Part shown: positions 1 through 13,062 of the stretch, one piece after another | How the letters are laid out: each line of letters starts with the position of its first letter | How positions within the stretch are numbered: the stretch's first letter is position 1 | Origin: Larix kaempferi | Lineage: Eukaryota > Streptophyta > Pinopsida > Pinales > Pinaceae | Assembly (NCBI GenBank): GCA_027924585.1 | Contig: BSBM01000461.1 | Coordinates: 4,152,501-4,216,500 of the forward strand | DNA: 64,000 nucleotides | Direction: 5' to 3' | Translations under genes and position numbers: made by a program | Notes under the pieces: model-generated | What the model saw: the letters and a program-made list of their open reading frames with translations, nothing else | Told to the model about the DNA's origin: nothing | The model's database searches: none

Positions 1-1591
1 AGTCATCAATCAATAAATTCATTTTCTCCAAATAAATAGAAATTTGATTTAAATAATTAAAATATTAATAAACATGGATGCAAAGTCTCACTTGTCATGC
101 TTCCATATTAATGCAACTATGACAACCAATTTCTAAAAATTTGTGCAAATCCTATCTATCCATTTATTTATATTATCCTTTCATTCATAAGTCAAATAAG
201 ATATTTTCATATACTATATTATATTATGACATATTTTATAGTATATGTATATAATTATATATGTTATTTAATAATCCAATCTATCTATATAAATCTAAAT
301 CATTTTAAACAAGTGAACAAACTCATACTTTCAACACACAAGTAATGCTTTCATCAATTCATCAACCAAATTACTAATAGATAATATAATCATATTAATT
401 TATTCATCGATCGACCAATCATAGTAATGTAATCACGAATTGACGTATGCATGACCAGTGCACACGTCTTAATCGTGCGTACTAATAATCACATTTAATG
501 CTCCTAATAAATCATTATTGCATCCTCTCAAACAACATATAGAAGAACAATTAAACATTGCATCATTCATCATTCACAATCATTCATACGGAAACAATAA
601 GACAAAATTAGATAAACATAATGGTGAAATCAAACATATAATCATGATGGTTAATAACAATCAAGAACACCATCCAATCCATCATTGGTACCATCCATCA
701 CTTCAGTAATCCAGCCCCTAAATCACCACTACTTCCGTCTCCTGACCTCACCATCCCGTCCTCTGCTGCAATATACTGTGGCATCGACTGCACGACCTAA
801 CCACATATAGAACCCTTAAGCGAAAGTGTCGATTGACCACATCGACCAAGCTTCCCCAGCAGGCATCCGCTAGTCATCATCACACGTCTAGGGGAGTGCG
901 CTACACAAACCTCCCATGACTCCAGGTTTTGGGGGATAAACGGTGGAAAATTCCTCCACCCCCCCTAATAGTACTAGGGTCAACACCCTACATCAACCAT
1001 ACTGTGCCATCACTGTTCTAAGGGGTCCCGTCATTGAAAAACCACTTTGGGAAAGTTACAATTCCTGTCAAAACTCACACTCACCCACAAGTCATAGAAA
1101 TATTTGAATTCAGAACGAAATAGCATGAAATTTTATATAACATCATTACACTCATGATGTTCAATACATCTCGTGCCCCTTGGCAATATAGGAATCTGCC
1201 TATCTCATAGCCAATCAACATGTGTAGTAGTTCATCATTAACATGAAACATATATATAGCCATACCCAACTCTTTCAATTGTTAATCCATAACACTAATA
1301 CAACATTTACAAATAATCATGTAAGTACTTTTGCAAACAACTAAATTAGCATTCCACATATGGATAAATTCTATGTTCAATTTGCGTGTTCAATACAAAG
1401 TAACATATCCATTGCCATTGATAAATTAAACAGTAAATTCCTTTCCATACAAACTCAAGGGAGTCCACATGTCCACATAACAATAATCTTAATCAATCTA
1501 TCTTCGTCAAATAGATAATAAGCAAATACAATGTTGACCTAATTCACATTAGAGTTTTCAATTAATGACTATCAATATATGGGGCATTACA
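1..1591 (-). repeat. 3' LTR of the gypsy-type element (partial)
   Basis: Matches 9639-11230 nearly base for base, with one single-base length difference in a T run near position 204. Its right edge at 1591 (plus-strand GGGGCATTACA) is the 5' end of the LTR as read on the minus strand. The short minus-strand reading frame at 1081-1278 lies inside the LTR and is not taken as a gene. Confidence 0.93.
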
Positions 1592-1610
1592 TACACCCAC
1601 CCTTCAAGAA
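1592..1610 (-). other. Polypurine tract of the gypsy-type element
   Basis: On the minus strand a purine-rich stretch, GAAGGGTGGGTG, ends three bases before the LTR start. About 20 bases further upstream is GGGACGAAGTTTC, which resembles the conserved 3' end of plant Ty3/gypsy chromovirus polyproteins just before the PPT. This is the main hint of gypsy affiliation. Confidence 0.6.
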
Positions 1611-4600
1611 ACTTCGTCCCGAAGTTATGGTCATGCAGAATTTTAAGAAAAATATCAACACCATATATCTATTCTTTCTGACTAAAATACCTTAGCCATG
1701 CTAGTCCCATGAGACCTTCACATGATCAACATGTCGTTATTATATAGTTTTACATCTTCCATCACATAGGATGTGTTATGAAGTTACGCTTTACATGTTT
1801 ATACACACAATTGATCTAACTTCATCAAGGTTCATCAATTCATTTAGTCCAAGTTAATTAACATATAATCATAATTTGTTGTTGTTTTCTATATCATAGT
1901 TCATAAGAATACCTTGTCTCCCATATCGCATTTCCTTAGGTTCAAGGGGTATTTTTATGACTAATTTATTGATCCTTAGCTTCATTGAATATTTTCTAAT
2001 AAACACCATTTACTTCCTCATTAATAATTTTAATGATATCCAAATTTCCACGGTATTTTAATGAATTACTATATAATAACTTAGTAGTGCTATATCTATC
2101 TTCCAAGTACACTTTATCAATTAACATTTGCGAAAGGACATCTCTTACACGTGAGTCTCATGTTATCCACAAAATACTTATGATTTCAATTTTAACGCTT
2201 AGATCGTTTCCAACCTTATAGTTTTAACTAATTTGTGTAATAGTGTGATCAACTCATGAACATCATGAATCTCGACCTACATAAATACATAGGTACATCA
2301 TATAGCTATAAGTTATATGACAAGGCTTCCACATTATCAACAATACCTAGTCTATTTTCACAATGTGAAGGGAGCTTCTTTACTTAATGCAATTGATTGG
2401 ATATGTATACCCACCATGATGCATATGACTTATAAATGCTATACACATACTCATCTTACTTACTTATTCAATGGTTTGGGTAAAATACACATGTTCCCAC
2501 ATAACTAACCTCCTCATACCTTAACATGGGTAAAATAAATTTTCTATCAAGCCCAAGGCATTGCTCGAATATGATCCCCATAGGAAGTTAATCTTCCTCT
2601 ACTCATAACTTGGTTAATGCAAGACATGTTTCCCTTTATGATCCCCTCTCCTAATTCTGATTTTAAAGTATAACTCATTCATGAGTCAACTATTCATGAC
2701 CTTATCCCATTATTTCAAGTCTTATTAATTATAGTCAATTTATACTTTAATTTTAATTATCACTACATCTTGATTGGTGTTATATGTTCACCACCCATCA
2801 AGGGATTGGCATGCCACAATTTCCTCCAATTAGGAATATTTACTAAAATTTTATTAAGTATTGTCTAAGAATATATATATGCTTATTGGTTTCACGGTCA
2901 TTACTATTGACCTCGTTTACTTATTACCTGATATGATTAGATCCAAACATGGTCAATGTGAGATATAGGGTCTTCTTTGTCGTAGCTAATGAAGAGCATT
3001 CCCCTTTCCAACACGACTATTACATGATGCATAATTGTAATAATGAATAATTGTTCGAGAATCAATTTCTTATAGGGGTTCGTTACTACAATCCATAATT
3101 CGTACTTGGTAATTATTACACCCTTATTTGCTTTCCCTCAACATTTCATTTTCAAGTTAGGATATTTATATACATGTATTCTAGGTGAATAATATAGCTT
3201 TTGCACTCATTATGCATGTCTTTGTATCAATCTTTATTTTAACCACTCGGTCATTCATACACAATTTTGTAAAGGAAATTTCCTTAGTCACATAGGCTGT
3301 TATCATTCCTTACAATTTTTATGAGGACATTCATTACTTATACTCATATTGTTACGTAGTTCTCACTATAATTCTATTTACACAAATTATTGTTACTCAT
3401 GTGGTTGTGCTATTACTCACATGCCTCTGCTTAATTGACTAAAATTTCCATGAATTTTGTCCCACGTAAATATTATTTAATGCCACATGCTTCATATTGA
3501 TATTTACATGTTATTAATTATGTAAGGATATACACCTAACCTTTATATTATTTGTGGTACATAATTAATAAGTAAATCAGTATTTATTTTATATTTGGAA
3601 TCACTAGATTTGTTAACATTTTCATACAACCCTTCCACATTGTGCAGTATGAGAAGTTGAACCTTAAATTTAATATACATTTACTTATTATTCAAGCTTC
3701 ACATATCGACTTATATATTAGTGAAGATAAATATTCAAATAATAATAAATATGTGGTTGTTACCTTGTTTTCATCTTTATGATCTATTTGTAATTCCTTT
3801 ACTACATTACTACCTATAATCACACCTACCTCTTTACAACCTTGTTATTTGATTATGAGTTTGTTATCTAATTACGAGTTGTAATTTAATTACACCAGCA
3901 TAGATCCATCCTAAACGTGGATCTATCAAGCCTAGAGGCATCCATCAAGGGTCTAAGCTTACACCGATACCTTCTCACATAGAAGACCAAAACCCTTAAT
4001 TACAAGGAACGTTCAAATATTTAAACCTTTACATGTTATAATTATTTGATTCCTAAGTCCTTTCATTTATTGGGGCAAACCAAACATTTATTATGATTAA
4101 TATCAATTATGTGTAGCTACTACCAATTACATTCACTTGTTAAAATTATTGAAAGAGAGTTTGTTTAAACTTGTCATTTTTTTTTTCCATATATCTATGC
4201 TCTAATATTTATTTATTTACTATATACTTATTCATTTTACTTCCTAAATTTATTTCTTCTTAATGTATCCACTATATTATCTCATTTATGTATCACTACT
4301 TTTAACTTATATTATCTTCTGTTTTTTTTTTTACATCTTCCTAAAATTGACATTGACCTCTTGTTCAATTAAGATGAATGGGAATGATTTACATCAATTC
4401 TGCCCCCTCCTCCCATAATCAATGTGGTGCAAACTATTATCCCTTGTAGCTTATAATTTTATCCATTGCTGATTAATAATAACTTTGGGAAGTGAAACTA
4501 ATTATAGGTGATTCCCATCATTTTATTGTACTATAGATTGAAAGTGTTGTCAAATTTTATCTATGAATTTATTTTTTTTTATATATCGAGGTACCATGGT

Positions 4601-5600
4601 CTATGCTCCTACTAAAGCAACTTGCACCATATTAGATATTCCCAATTGAACATAGAAAATGATAGCATAAAATAGTCATGATTAAAGGGATATAGTTTGG
4701 TGTGATGTAGTAAATTGTAGGGTTGTGATGATTTATTATCTAAATATCTTAATATCAGTCAAAATCATGTGAACTGAAGATATCATACGATTTCTCAGAA
4801 ATTTCAAGAACACTCTGGAAGAGTGAAGGATACCATAATACTAACAAATACAAAAATAAAATGAAACCGGTTATGTATCACTAGATCTCTGGTCCACTTA
4901 ATATCATAGGCAAATGAAGTGTAACTCAGGTGCATATATTAATAAGCAATACCAACTGATAAAAAAAAACCAACACTTCATTATAAAAGCGAAACCATAA
5001 TTACTCATATATACACCAAAAAGAAACCTTACCTCATTTAAACATGGACCCGTTGGTTTCTCTGTAGGTATTCACCTTACTGCTCGATGCTTATCTTGGC
5101 ACTTGGACTCCGTAGTAACTCTAAGTGAGGATTCGAATTGGCTTAAGGAAAAGACTTGTGTATCTAACCCAAAACCTTATTTAAACTCTTTTTTTTTTTA
5201 AATACTTTGTATTATTAATAATACTATAATGCCACCGTGCTAATATAGTTTAGTAATATGAATTTTACTTTCAATAAAGTATAAAAAAAAATTTCATGTG
5301 ATAAAAAAGTTTAGTGATATGAATTGTAATATAGTTTAGTAATATGAATTGTCTTGAAATCACATTATATGAAATGTGACCTAAGGATTGAGGTGATTCC
5401 TATGACTAGGAGTCATATCCCACCACGAGGCATGTATTAGTATAGGAAATTTTAGGAATTTTTTAAATTATAAATGGGTAGCTCATAGTCTAAAGAAGAC
5501 AGAAATGAATCTGCATCATTTAATGAAGTATGGCTTAGGCAACTTGAAATGATGCCTAGTTCAAATACTGACTGTACTATCCACCACTGCTTGGATATAC
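1611..5600. other. Element interior, AT-rich, no recognisable gene
   Basis: This is where integrase and chromodomain would be expected on the minus strand, but all six frames are densely interrupted and I found no zinc-binding or DDE-like pattern. Homopolymer T and A runs and short AT repeats are frequent. It may be pol decayed beyond recognition or unrelated filler DNA. Reading frames here of 60-82 codons look like chance. Confidence 0.5.
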
Positions 5601-7270
5601 TATCAGAACGAAACAATTTATTTCAAGCCAATCTAGAATTTTAAAGTTTTGATTCAGTCAAGTCATTATTTCATTTCACTCCATCCAAGATTATTTTTTC
5701 AAAAAGGTACTGTACTTAAGAAACGTGTGATAGGAGCCTTTCGGAGCATAGTCATAGCAACTAGCAAGACATCAAAATATTTTTGGCTTTTAAATTCATT
5801 AATATTACCCTTCCTTCCAAGTTGTGCCACTTCATGTCATATGCACGCAAAATATGTTACGTGTAGTCATGGAGACTCGACATCCATCAATTTGTGATTG
5901 TAAATGTACAAATCATTCAAATGTGTCATTTAGTCAACTAAGGCAGCTCGAAGCCATCGAGATTCGAGAAGCATTCAAGTTGCAATCGAGCATTACGTTT
6001 GCATTTACTGTCTGCAAACGATTAGACCGTCAATGTGCTGTGTGGAATTGATGGTATGCTTATCAAGAAAGCTGCAGACGTTAAGGTTCTGACTTGAGGG
6101 TTGGCGGTATAATCCACATTCATTTGGAAATCCATGAGATACTATTTAATAACCCTGGCCCATAAATATTTTACTTCATTTCACGAGTTACTGGACTTAG
6201 TGAATGCTGTTTCAATGCTACACTGCAAGCGACAAGGACTGGCTGTAATTGCCACAATGACATGGCAGAGACAGAGATGGCAAAAGGGAGCAGTGTGGCA
6301 GAAGTGCAGGTGGCGAAGACAAGTGATGTCAGCTTTCATTAATTTGTTTTAGATGGGAAAGATTAATAGTCATGATGATTATAACCAAGACCAACATCAC
6401 AGGCTTGGGTAGCAACAGTTACGTTTGAATTGGCAGATTGAGGTAATTCCCACAATGATATGGAGAGGTGCGGATCCCACAACATTCATTTCTGCGATTT
6501 TCATTTTGGAACAAGGACACTACCCATCATGCTTAGGTACTCTGATTTACAACACACAGCTTCTTCATCAACCACCAATGTTTCTGAGGTCACTTTGCCT
6601 AATCGCAGCAATTGGCATTGTATGTAGAGCCGAAGGGAATCATGCCTTCATCCTACAAACAGATCCATCCATGAGTTTGGAAGAGATAGGGTGGAAGGTG
6701 GTTTGGGAATTGTATAGCAGAGCTGTTAAGGAATAAGACCAATCTTCTCGAGGCCTTCAGAATAGGAAACCAGAGCATGGAGGAAGGAGGAAAGCCAAGG
6801 GCAGATCCTCCAAAATTTGTCCAAACCAGGGCTCAAAGGAGGAGAGAAACCTGTCAGTAAAAGGAAAATATCTTGAGTCCTGCGTTTGAGAAACAAAAAG
6901 AGCCTGCAGGAGTGGGTAGGAAAAACTCCCACTACTGTTATCTAGAAGCAATAGAGGCACGTAGCATAAGAGGCGCACTCCTCTCCATTGGTGAGAGATA
7001 AGGTGGGGGATTTGCAGAGGAAGGGAAGGGGTGGGGATCCTTAAGTTAGAAATCCCATCAATCTTCTCTCAACCGATCCCTCGTAACACTTGTGAGCACA
7101 GATAAACGTTTCAAGCTTCGGTGGACACCCACTGGGCCATGAGGGAACTATCCATTTCCCTACCATTTTTTTTGCTCAGGACCCCAAAAGTTGGATTACA
7201 AAACAAACAACCGCGCGGCTCAACTTCAACTACATAGTGAGTATAGACTAGACCTCTATTGACCTTACCC
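5601..7270. other. Element interior, upstream of the exon-like block
   Basis: From about 6900 the base composition becomes richer in G and C than the surrounding interior, ending with a pyrimidine-rich leader before the ATG at 7271. It could be the promoter and 5' leader of the plus-strand gene fragment that follows. No TATA box is convincing. Open frames at 6425-6736 (plus) and 6726-6978 (minus) show no domain. Confidence 0.35.
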
Positions 7271-7561
7271 ATGGCAACAGCACTGGGGATGGGGATGCGT
7301 TATTTCTGTAGTAGAGCGCCACATCATCTTTTAGCCAGAACCAGAAGCAGATGTAGCCCATTGTCTCTTCTACGTCTACATCACCGTCACTTGGCTACAC
7401 TCACACACACAACTTCACCGTTGACGATGACAAGAACACCTCCGAAAAATGCAGCAGGGTTTTGTGATGCAGTAGTTGCTTTAGAGTATGAGAAAGAAGA
7501 TCATCTTAAAGGACTAATAAAAAATGGTGCCGACCCTGCTATGAAACTGGTTCTTGCACAG
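7271..7561 (+). pseudogene. Exon 1 of an unidentified gene with organelle-targeting-like N terminus
   Basis: Exactly 97 codons run from an ATG in good context (ACCCATGGCA) to a consensus splice donor, CAG|GTATTT, in phase 0. The first 45 or so residues are rich in Arg, Leu, Ser and His with almost no acidic residues (MATALGMGMRYF...), typical of a mitochondrial or plastid transit peptide. The rest is a normal mixed sequence including FCDAVVALEYEKEDHL, which suggests the start of a soluble domain. I do not recognise the family. No downstream exon could be joined before the element's primer site at 8932, so this is probably a 5' gene fragment carried inside the retrotransposon, antisense to it. 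A host gene into which the element was assembled is less likely because both element termini are intact. Confidence 0.5.
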
Positions 7562-8931
7562 GTATTTAAATGATTAGTTGAAACCTGGAGTCATGCAATG
7601 CTAGACCATGCACATAATTCTTAAGAGTGATATATTTTACAAAATTGGTTATCAATGTAGTTTCCAGAGAAAGGCTTTGATCTGTAAAAAAAAATTTGTG
7701 TTGTCTAAAATTGTTAGATTACTATGGGTTTATTCCCATGAAATATCCCAGGTGAACTAGAAAAGGGGGGAACCTTAACTGAGAGAAAATTAGTACATGT
7801 GAATGGTAAAAGGGTAATGAACTTGGTCTGACCAGTGACCACACCTTTCTCCAGAGTGGGAGCATTACATGTAGAGATTTCCCCCCGTTGATCACAGGAG
7901 TGAATGTGCACACTAATCTCACTGCAAATGTGAAAGTTATGCAAGATGCGTTGATGATGGAAGCAAATCTATCTCAATGGGGTGACAACCCTGGGGTTTA
8001 AGCATAACATATAGTCAACAGCAAATAAATAAATAATCATTTTACATGGATACAAACTATGAATAGTAGCAACTAAAATCAACTGTAATAAAAAAAATGC
8101 AATGCACATGGTCAGTAATAGATTTTTTTTTCTGCAAGCATCTCTCAATAGGAGGCTGAACATAAAATGTCAAGCTGATCACAAATGAGGGCATGGTTGA
8201 GTATTTATAACTTGTGTCTTACAATCCTTGGACCAAAACATGCTCTAATATTATACTCTATGTAATTTACATGACATGCTTTTCAAGTAGCTAGCTAGAC
8301 CGGACTGTGTAATGCCTAAAACAACAAGAAGAATTCATCCCTCCATAACTGTCATGTTGAAGGATATTATGCCTAGTGTTTCTTCGCTCTTCTCAATAAA
8401 TAGAACAAAGTTACAGGGTTCTGTATGTTTACTTCGAAGGAGATTTGTTCAATCTGAGATTGCACTCCAAACTATGATGAAGGTATTGTTATGGGGCTTC
8501 GGTTGATTATCCAGGTTGATCATATGCCTCTTTCCTGACTGATCAAGCATTGATTCAGGGGCCTTCCAGAAAGATAAAGAAGGGATATTTAGGGTTTCTT
8601 CCTCTTGAAAATGAGGTGGGTTATGGCTATGTTGGAATAGGCTCTACCGATATGAAATATTTCCTTTTAGAGAATGCATTGATATTATTTGAAATGTGAG
8701 AATGCAAACTTGAACCATACCAGTTTAGTTAATTAATTTTTTTTTAAAACCACAGAACTTTCAAAGCTAAAAAAAATAAAAATTTTGCAATCAAATTATT
8801 CAGATTGCACAAATGTTAATCATATGTCGCATAAATTATTGAATACATATAAGGCATTGGCAGAAATTCAATGGTTAATTTGCAATAGTTTACCTAGATG
8901 ATGGCCAATTGGTCCAAGTGTTTGAATCTAT
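7562..8931. other. Element interior between exon-like block and PBS
   Basis: No gene recognised. If 7271-7561 is a real exon this stretch begins as its intron. The plus-strand frame 8312-8506 has no recognised domain. This is the region where gag would lie for a minus-strand element; no gag signature or CCHC knuckle was seen. Confidence 0.4.
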
Positions 8932-8943
8932 GCTCTGATACCG
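8932..8943 (-). other. Primer binding site (tRNA-iMet type)
   Basis: Minus-strand CGGTATCAGAGC sits immediately inside the LTR end and matches 11 of 12 bases of TGGTATCAGAGC, the common plant retrotransposon PBS complementary to initiator methionine tRNA. The first base is C instead of T. Confidence 0.85.
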
Positions 8944-11230
8944 TGTGTAATGCCTTCATTGGCATTATAAATTTTAATGTAATTAAACACAGATTTTGTG
9001 ACTAAACAACAAATAATCAAAGTGTAACCATAACAACATATAAGCAAAATATAAGCATTTGGCAATAGCATCAAATAACTCATAATTTTTTTGAAAAACT
9101 TCATTGGTGATTCACACAACATAAATTAACATCCTAAATCATGTAGCAATAGCATCATGTGAAAATTTTACAACAACATATAAACGATTTAAAATCACAA
9201 GAAAAATACCTCGTTATAAGAATGGTGACGGAGTCCAAACTGAGCAAGCTTCCTTCTTCATCTCGAGTTGCTTCTATCTTCATTTCCCAAAAGCGGGACC
9301 ACGGTTTTACCTCCCAGCCAACTAGGGGCCTAGCAGGCTCCCTAGCCCCAGGAAACCATTTGAACAGTCCCATCCAATTGGCCTCCTGGCCCTCCGTGCC
9401 CAAGACCCCCAGAGAACAGAACAGTGATGCACTAGTAGGCTATGTATCAAATCTTCCAAGAGTTCTCAAACTCTTCCAACTCTTCAAAACTTCTCATACC
9501 CCCAAATACCAAAATTCTCCATCCTAGAATACTCTCACCAAATAATCTTCAAGAGCAAAAGAACCTCCCTCCTTCCACTCTCAAGTCTCATATTTATATC
9601 CAAAAATCCTCATCCATCAATAAATTCCCATAAATAATAGTCATCAATCAATAAATTCATTTTCTCCAAATAAATAGAAATTTGATTTAAATAATTAAAA
9701 TATTAATAAACATGGATGCAAAGTCTCACTTGTCATGCTTCCATATTAATGCAACTATGACAACCAATTTCTAAAAATTTGTGCAAATCCTATCTATCCA
9801 TTTATTTATATTATCCTTTCATTCATAAGTCAAATAAGATATTTTTCATATACTATATTATATTATGACATATTTTATATTATATGTATATAATTATATA
9901 TGTTATTTAATAATGCAATCTATCTATATAAATCTAAATCATTTTAAACAAGTGAACAAACTCATACTTTCAACACACAAGTAATGCTTTCATCAATTCG
10001 TCAACCAAGTTACTAATAGATAATATAATCATATTAATTTATTCATCGATCGACCAATCATAGTAATGTAATCACGAATTGACGTATGCATGGACAGTGC
10101 ACACGTCTTAAGCGTGCGTACTAATAATTACATTTAATGCTCCTAATAAATCATTATTACATCCTCTCAAACAACATATAGAAGAACAATTAAACACTGC
10201 ATCATTCATCATTCACAATCATTCATACGGAAACAATAAGACAAAATTAGATAAACATAATGTTGAAATCAAACATATAATCATGATGGTTAATAAGAAT
10301 CAAGAACACCATCCAATCCATCATTGGTACCATCCATCACATTAGCAATCCATCCCCTAAATCACCACTACTTCCGTCTCCTGACCTCACCATCCCGTCC
10401 TCTGCTGCAACATACTGTGGCGTCAACTGCACGACCTAACCACATATAGAACCCATAAGCGGAAGTGTCGATTGACCACATCGACCAAGCTTCCCCAGCA
10501 GGCATCCGCTAGTCATCATCACACATCTAGGGGAGTGCGCTACACAAACCGCCCATGACTCCAGGTTTCGGGGGATAAACGGTGGGAAATTCCCCCACCC
10601 CCCCTAATAGTACTAGGGTCAACACCCTACATCAACCATACTGTGCCATCACTGTTCTAAGGGGTCCCATCATTGAAAAACCACTTTGGGAAAGTTACAA
10701 TTCCTGTCAAAACTCACACTCACCCACAAGTCATAGAAATATTTGAATTCAGAACGAAATAGCATGAAATTTTATATAACATCATTACACTCATGATGTT
10801 CAATACATCTCGTGCCCCTTGGCAATATAGGAATCTGCCTATCTCATAGCCAATCAACATGTGTAGTAGTTCATCATTAACATGAAACATATATATAGCC
10901 ATACCCAACTCTTTCAATTGTTAGTCCATATCACTAATACAACATTTACAAATAATCATGTAAGTACTTTTGAAAACAACTAAATTAGCATTCCACATAT
11001 GGATAAATTCTATATTCAATTTGCGTGTTCAATACAAAGTAACATATCCATTGCCATTGATAAATTAAACAGTAAATTCCTTTCCATACAAACTCAAGGG
11101 AGTCCACATGTCCACATAACAATAATCTTAATCAATCTATCTTCGTCAAATAGATAATAAGCAAATACAATGCTGACCTAATTCACATTAGAGTTTTCAA
11201 TTAATGACTATCAATATATGGGGCATTACA
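8944..11230 (-). repeat. 5' LTR of the gypsy-type element (complete)
   Basis: Bounded on the plus strand by TGTGTAATGCC at the left and GGGGCATTACA at the right, forming imperfect terminal inverted repeats as usual for LTRs. It includes a GC-richer block near 9290-9420 that is absent from the truncated copy at the window start only because of the edge. The flank right of 11230 begins TTTAC; the matching target duplication would lie outside the window. Confidence 0.9.
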
Positions 11231-11590
11231 TTTACTTTTTGCTTTGTATTATTCTTTTTTGTTTATGGCCGACATAATATTTATTACTTTTTACTTTGTA
11301 TTATTCTTTTTTGTTTACTTTGTATTATTTTGTTACTCGACAAACACTTAACAAACTCACACATGTTACAAGATCTCCCTCATACTGGGCTGTAGAGCGC
11401 CTCTCGGTGCAACAAATAAATAAATTATTATATTAAAATTCATTAAGGCTAATTCTGATGCTATGTTTGAACAGGTGGACAAATGCAAAGAAAATTGCAG
11501 ATTCAATGAGATTCGGCTCCTCTGCTAGAAGATTGGATTCGAAGAACCCTTGTTCATCTGCCATTATTACCAAAAAATTGGCACGAATCG
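11231..11590. other. Flank right of the gypsy-type element
   Basis: Begins with a short internal duplication of a TTTACTTTGTATTATTC-like stretch (about 11235-11330). No gene seen. Confidence 0.4.
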
Positions 11591-11870
11591 GCCATTATTG
11601 ACAGAAACTCTTTTTGCCCAAATTCTCTCAAAAATTTCGTGGGCTGCACTGGATATGAGTTTCATCAGCCATTGTTGACAGAAATATGGCCAAGTCAAAC
11701 TCTTTGTGCCAAACTTCTCTCAAAAATTTCGCGGGTTGGACTGGATATGGCCAATTCGTGGGTTGGACTGGATATGTCTCATTGGCCATTATTGACAGAA
11801 ATATGGCCAAATAAAACTCTTTGTGCCAAAAATCTCTCAAAAATTTCGCGGGTTGGACTAGATATGTCAA
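11591..11870. repeat. Irregular tandem repeat, three diverged units
   Basis: Units starting with GCCATTATTGACAGAAA or GCCATTGTTGACAGAAA begin at 11591, 11668 and 11785. Each contains CTCTCAAAAATTTCG and a GGACTGGATATG-like stretch. Unit lengths differ (77 and 117 bp) because part of the second is duplicated. The open frames across both strands here are products of the repeat. Confidence 0.7.
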
Positions 11871-11980
11871 AAAATTCATGGGCTCGATTGGATACCCTAC
11901 ATTTCAGTCCAAATTTGGTTCCTCAGCCATTGATGGAAAAAATTGGTGCAAATGGGGAATGGAAACCCTCGGATTTCAAA

Positions 11981-12428
11981 GGTAAATGTTCATTTTTTTG
12001 TTCAAATTTTTCTATTATGAATTTTCATTTGATCCCATTTCATTCCATTCGCTCGTCCTATAGAAGCTGACAAGGAAGTGTTGGATGTTTGATTCAATGC
12101 TCAGTTGGCGTGAAGTGTTGGATATTCGATTCAATGCTCAGTTGGCTAGTTTCAACTCAGAGGGGTTATTTTGAATGGCTTGATTGATAGCTTTCTCAAG
12201 ACAGGGCACGTTTCTTCTTATAGGTAAATCTTCACTTTTTTTTTATTCAAACTATTCTATTTAAACTTTAATTTGACCCCTGTCATTCTTTGCATCTGTT
12301 CTATAGAAGCTGATAGTGAAGTGTTGGATATTCGATTCAATGCTCAATTGGCCAGTTTCAACTCAGAGGGGTTATTTTGAACAGCCTGATTGATAGCTTT
12401 CTCAAGACAGGGCATGTTTCTTCTTATA
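11981..12428 (+). repeat. Two-copy tandem duplication with splice-like junctions
   Basis: Units run 11981-12222 and 12223-12428, each starting GGTAAAT and containing TTCTATAGAAGCTGA or a close variant, then a block ending in GACAGGGCA(C/T)GTTTCTTCTTATA. The first unit carries an extra local duplication of about 35 bp (GAAGTGTTGGAT...). GGTAAAT and a TATAG| acceptor-like site recur in both copies, so each unit looks like intron plus short exon, although no long reading frame results. A third GGTA follows at 12429. Confidence 0.65.
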
Positions 12429-13062
12429 GGTATGTTGGCTCTTCTTGTTTTTCAACTGTCAAACATGGTTGTTTGTGCCCAGGTTTGCACTTTTAATGTT
12501 GTCTATAATCTCTTTAATACAAATTCACCCCACATGTATGCTCAGATTTGGAGAAAACAAATTTTTTGTTGTTTTTCTTCACTTACTAATCACGTAGACT
12601 TGCTTCTTATTGTTGTTGGAAGTTAAATTAAGGTTGCCACTACAAGGAAGATGCTTATTGGATGTTGTTAGGCTTCCTGCTCATTGAGACTGCATAGCTT
12701 ATTTCTGAGCTGATAAGTAAGCTTATTTCCTTAATTCAAAGTAACATGTATCATTTGAAACCCCGGCTTATCTCTCGGCTCAGATCTATATTCACGCAAA
12801 ACTATAGTGCCAGAGAATGTGAATTAATATTGTCTGAACAATTTATTAACTCACTTATTAGAGAGTGGTTTTGTTTTATTGATAATGGTTGTGTTATTGG
12901 CTAGAATCCATTTGTGTTGCTATGGGAGCAATGTATTTCGTTCATCAGAGTTCAATCTTAAGCTCTAAGGTACTAGCTTCAACCCATATAGTAATAACTA
13001 TTAGCTGTAGATAAATCAACTACTATCCCTATAAGAACTACTAGCTTTAGTCCCACTTGCCA
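12429..13062. other. Spacer without recognised gene
   Basis: The plus-strand frame 12390-12626 is hydrophobic but has no supporting context. Nothing else is seen in this stretch. Confidence 0.4.

Larger units (their letters stand above)
1..11230 (-). mobile_element. Ty3/gypsy-type LTR retrotransposon, left LTR cut by window edge
   Basis: Two direct repeats in the same orientation (1-1591 and 9639-11230) enclose about 7.3 kb. The right copy continues leftwards to 8944, so the full LTR is about 2287 bp and roughly 700 bp of the left LTR lies outside the window. Read on the minus strand, the LTR starts TGTAATGCCCC and ends GGCATTACACA. A tRNA-Met primer site lies just inside the 5' LTR (8932-8943) and a purine-rich tract just inside the 3' LTR (1592-1610). 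This fixes the orientation and makes the element complete except for the truncated LTR. Hand comparison of the two LTRs over 1.59 kb gives about 30 substitutions (near 2%), so insertion was fairly recent. The interior has no recognisable gag, protease, reverse transcriptase or integrase in any frame, so this is a non-autonomous or gutted derivative. Assignment to gypsy rests on the motif before the PPT and is moderate. Confidence 0.85.

Noticed and set aside
6425-6736. 103-codon plus-strand frame in the gypsy interior
   Set aside because: No splice sites, domain or compositional support; probably chance.
9159-9527. 122-codon plus-strand frame in the gypsy LTR
   Set aside because: It runs opposite to the element, within the LTR, with no domain.
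11628-12070. Overlapping long frames on both strands
   Set aside because: They come from the 77-117 bp repeat units, and neither strand shows a start or domain.
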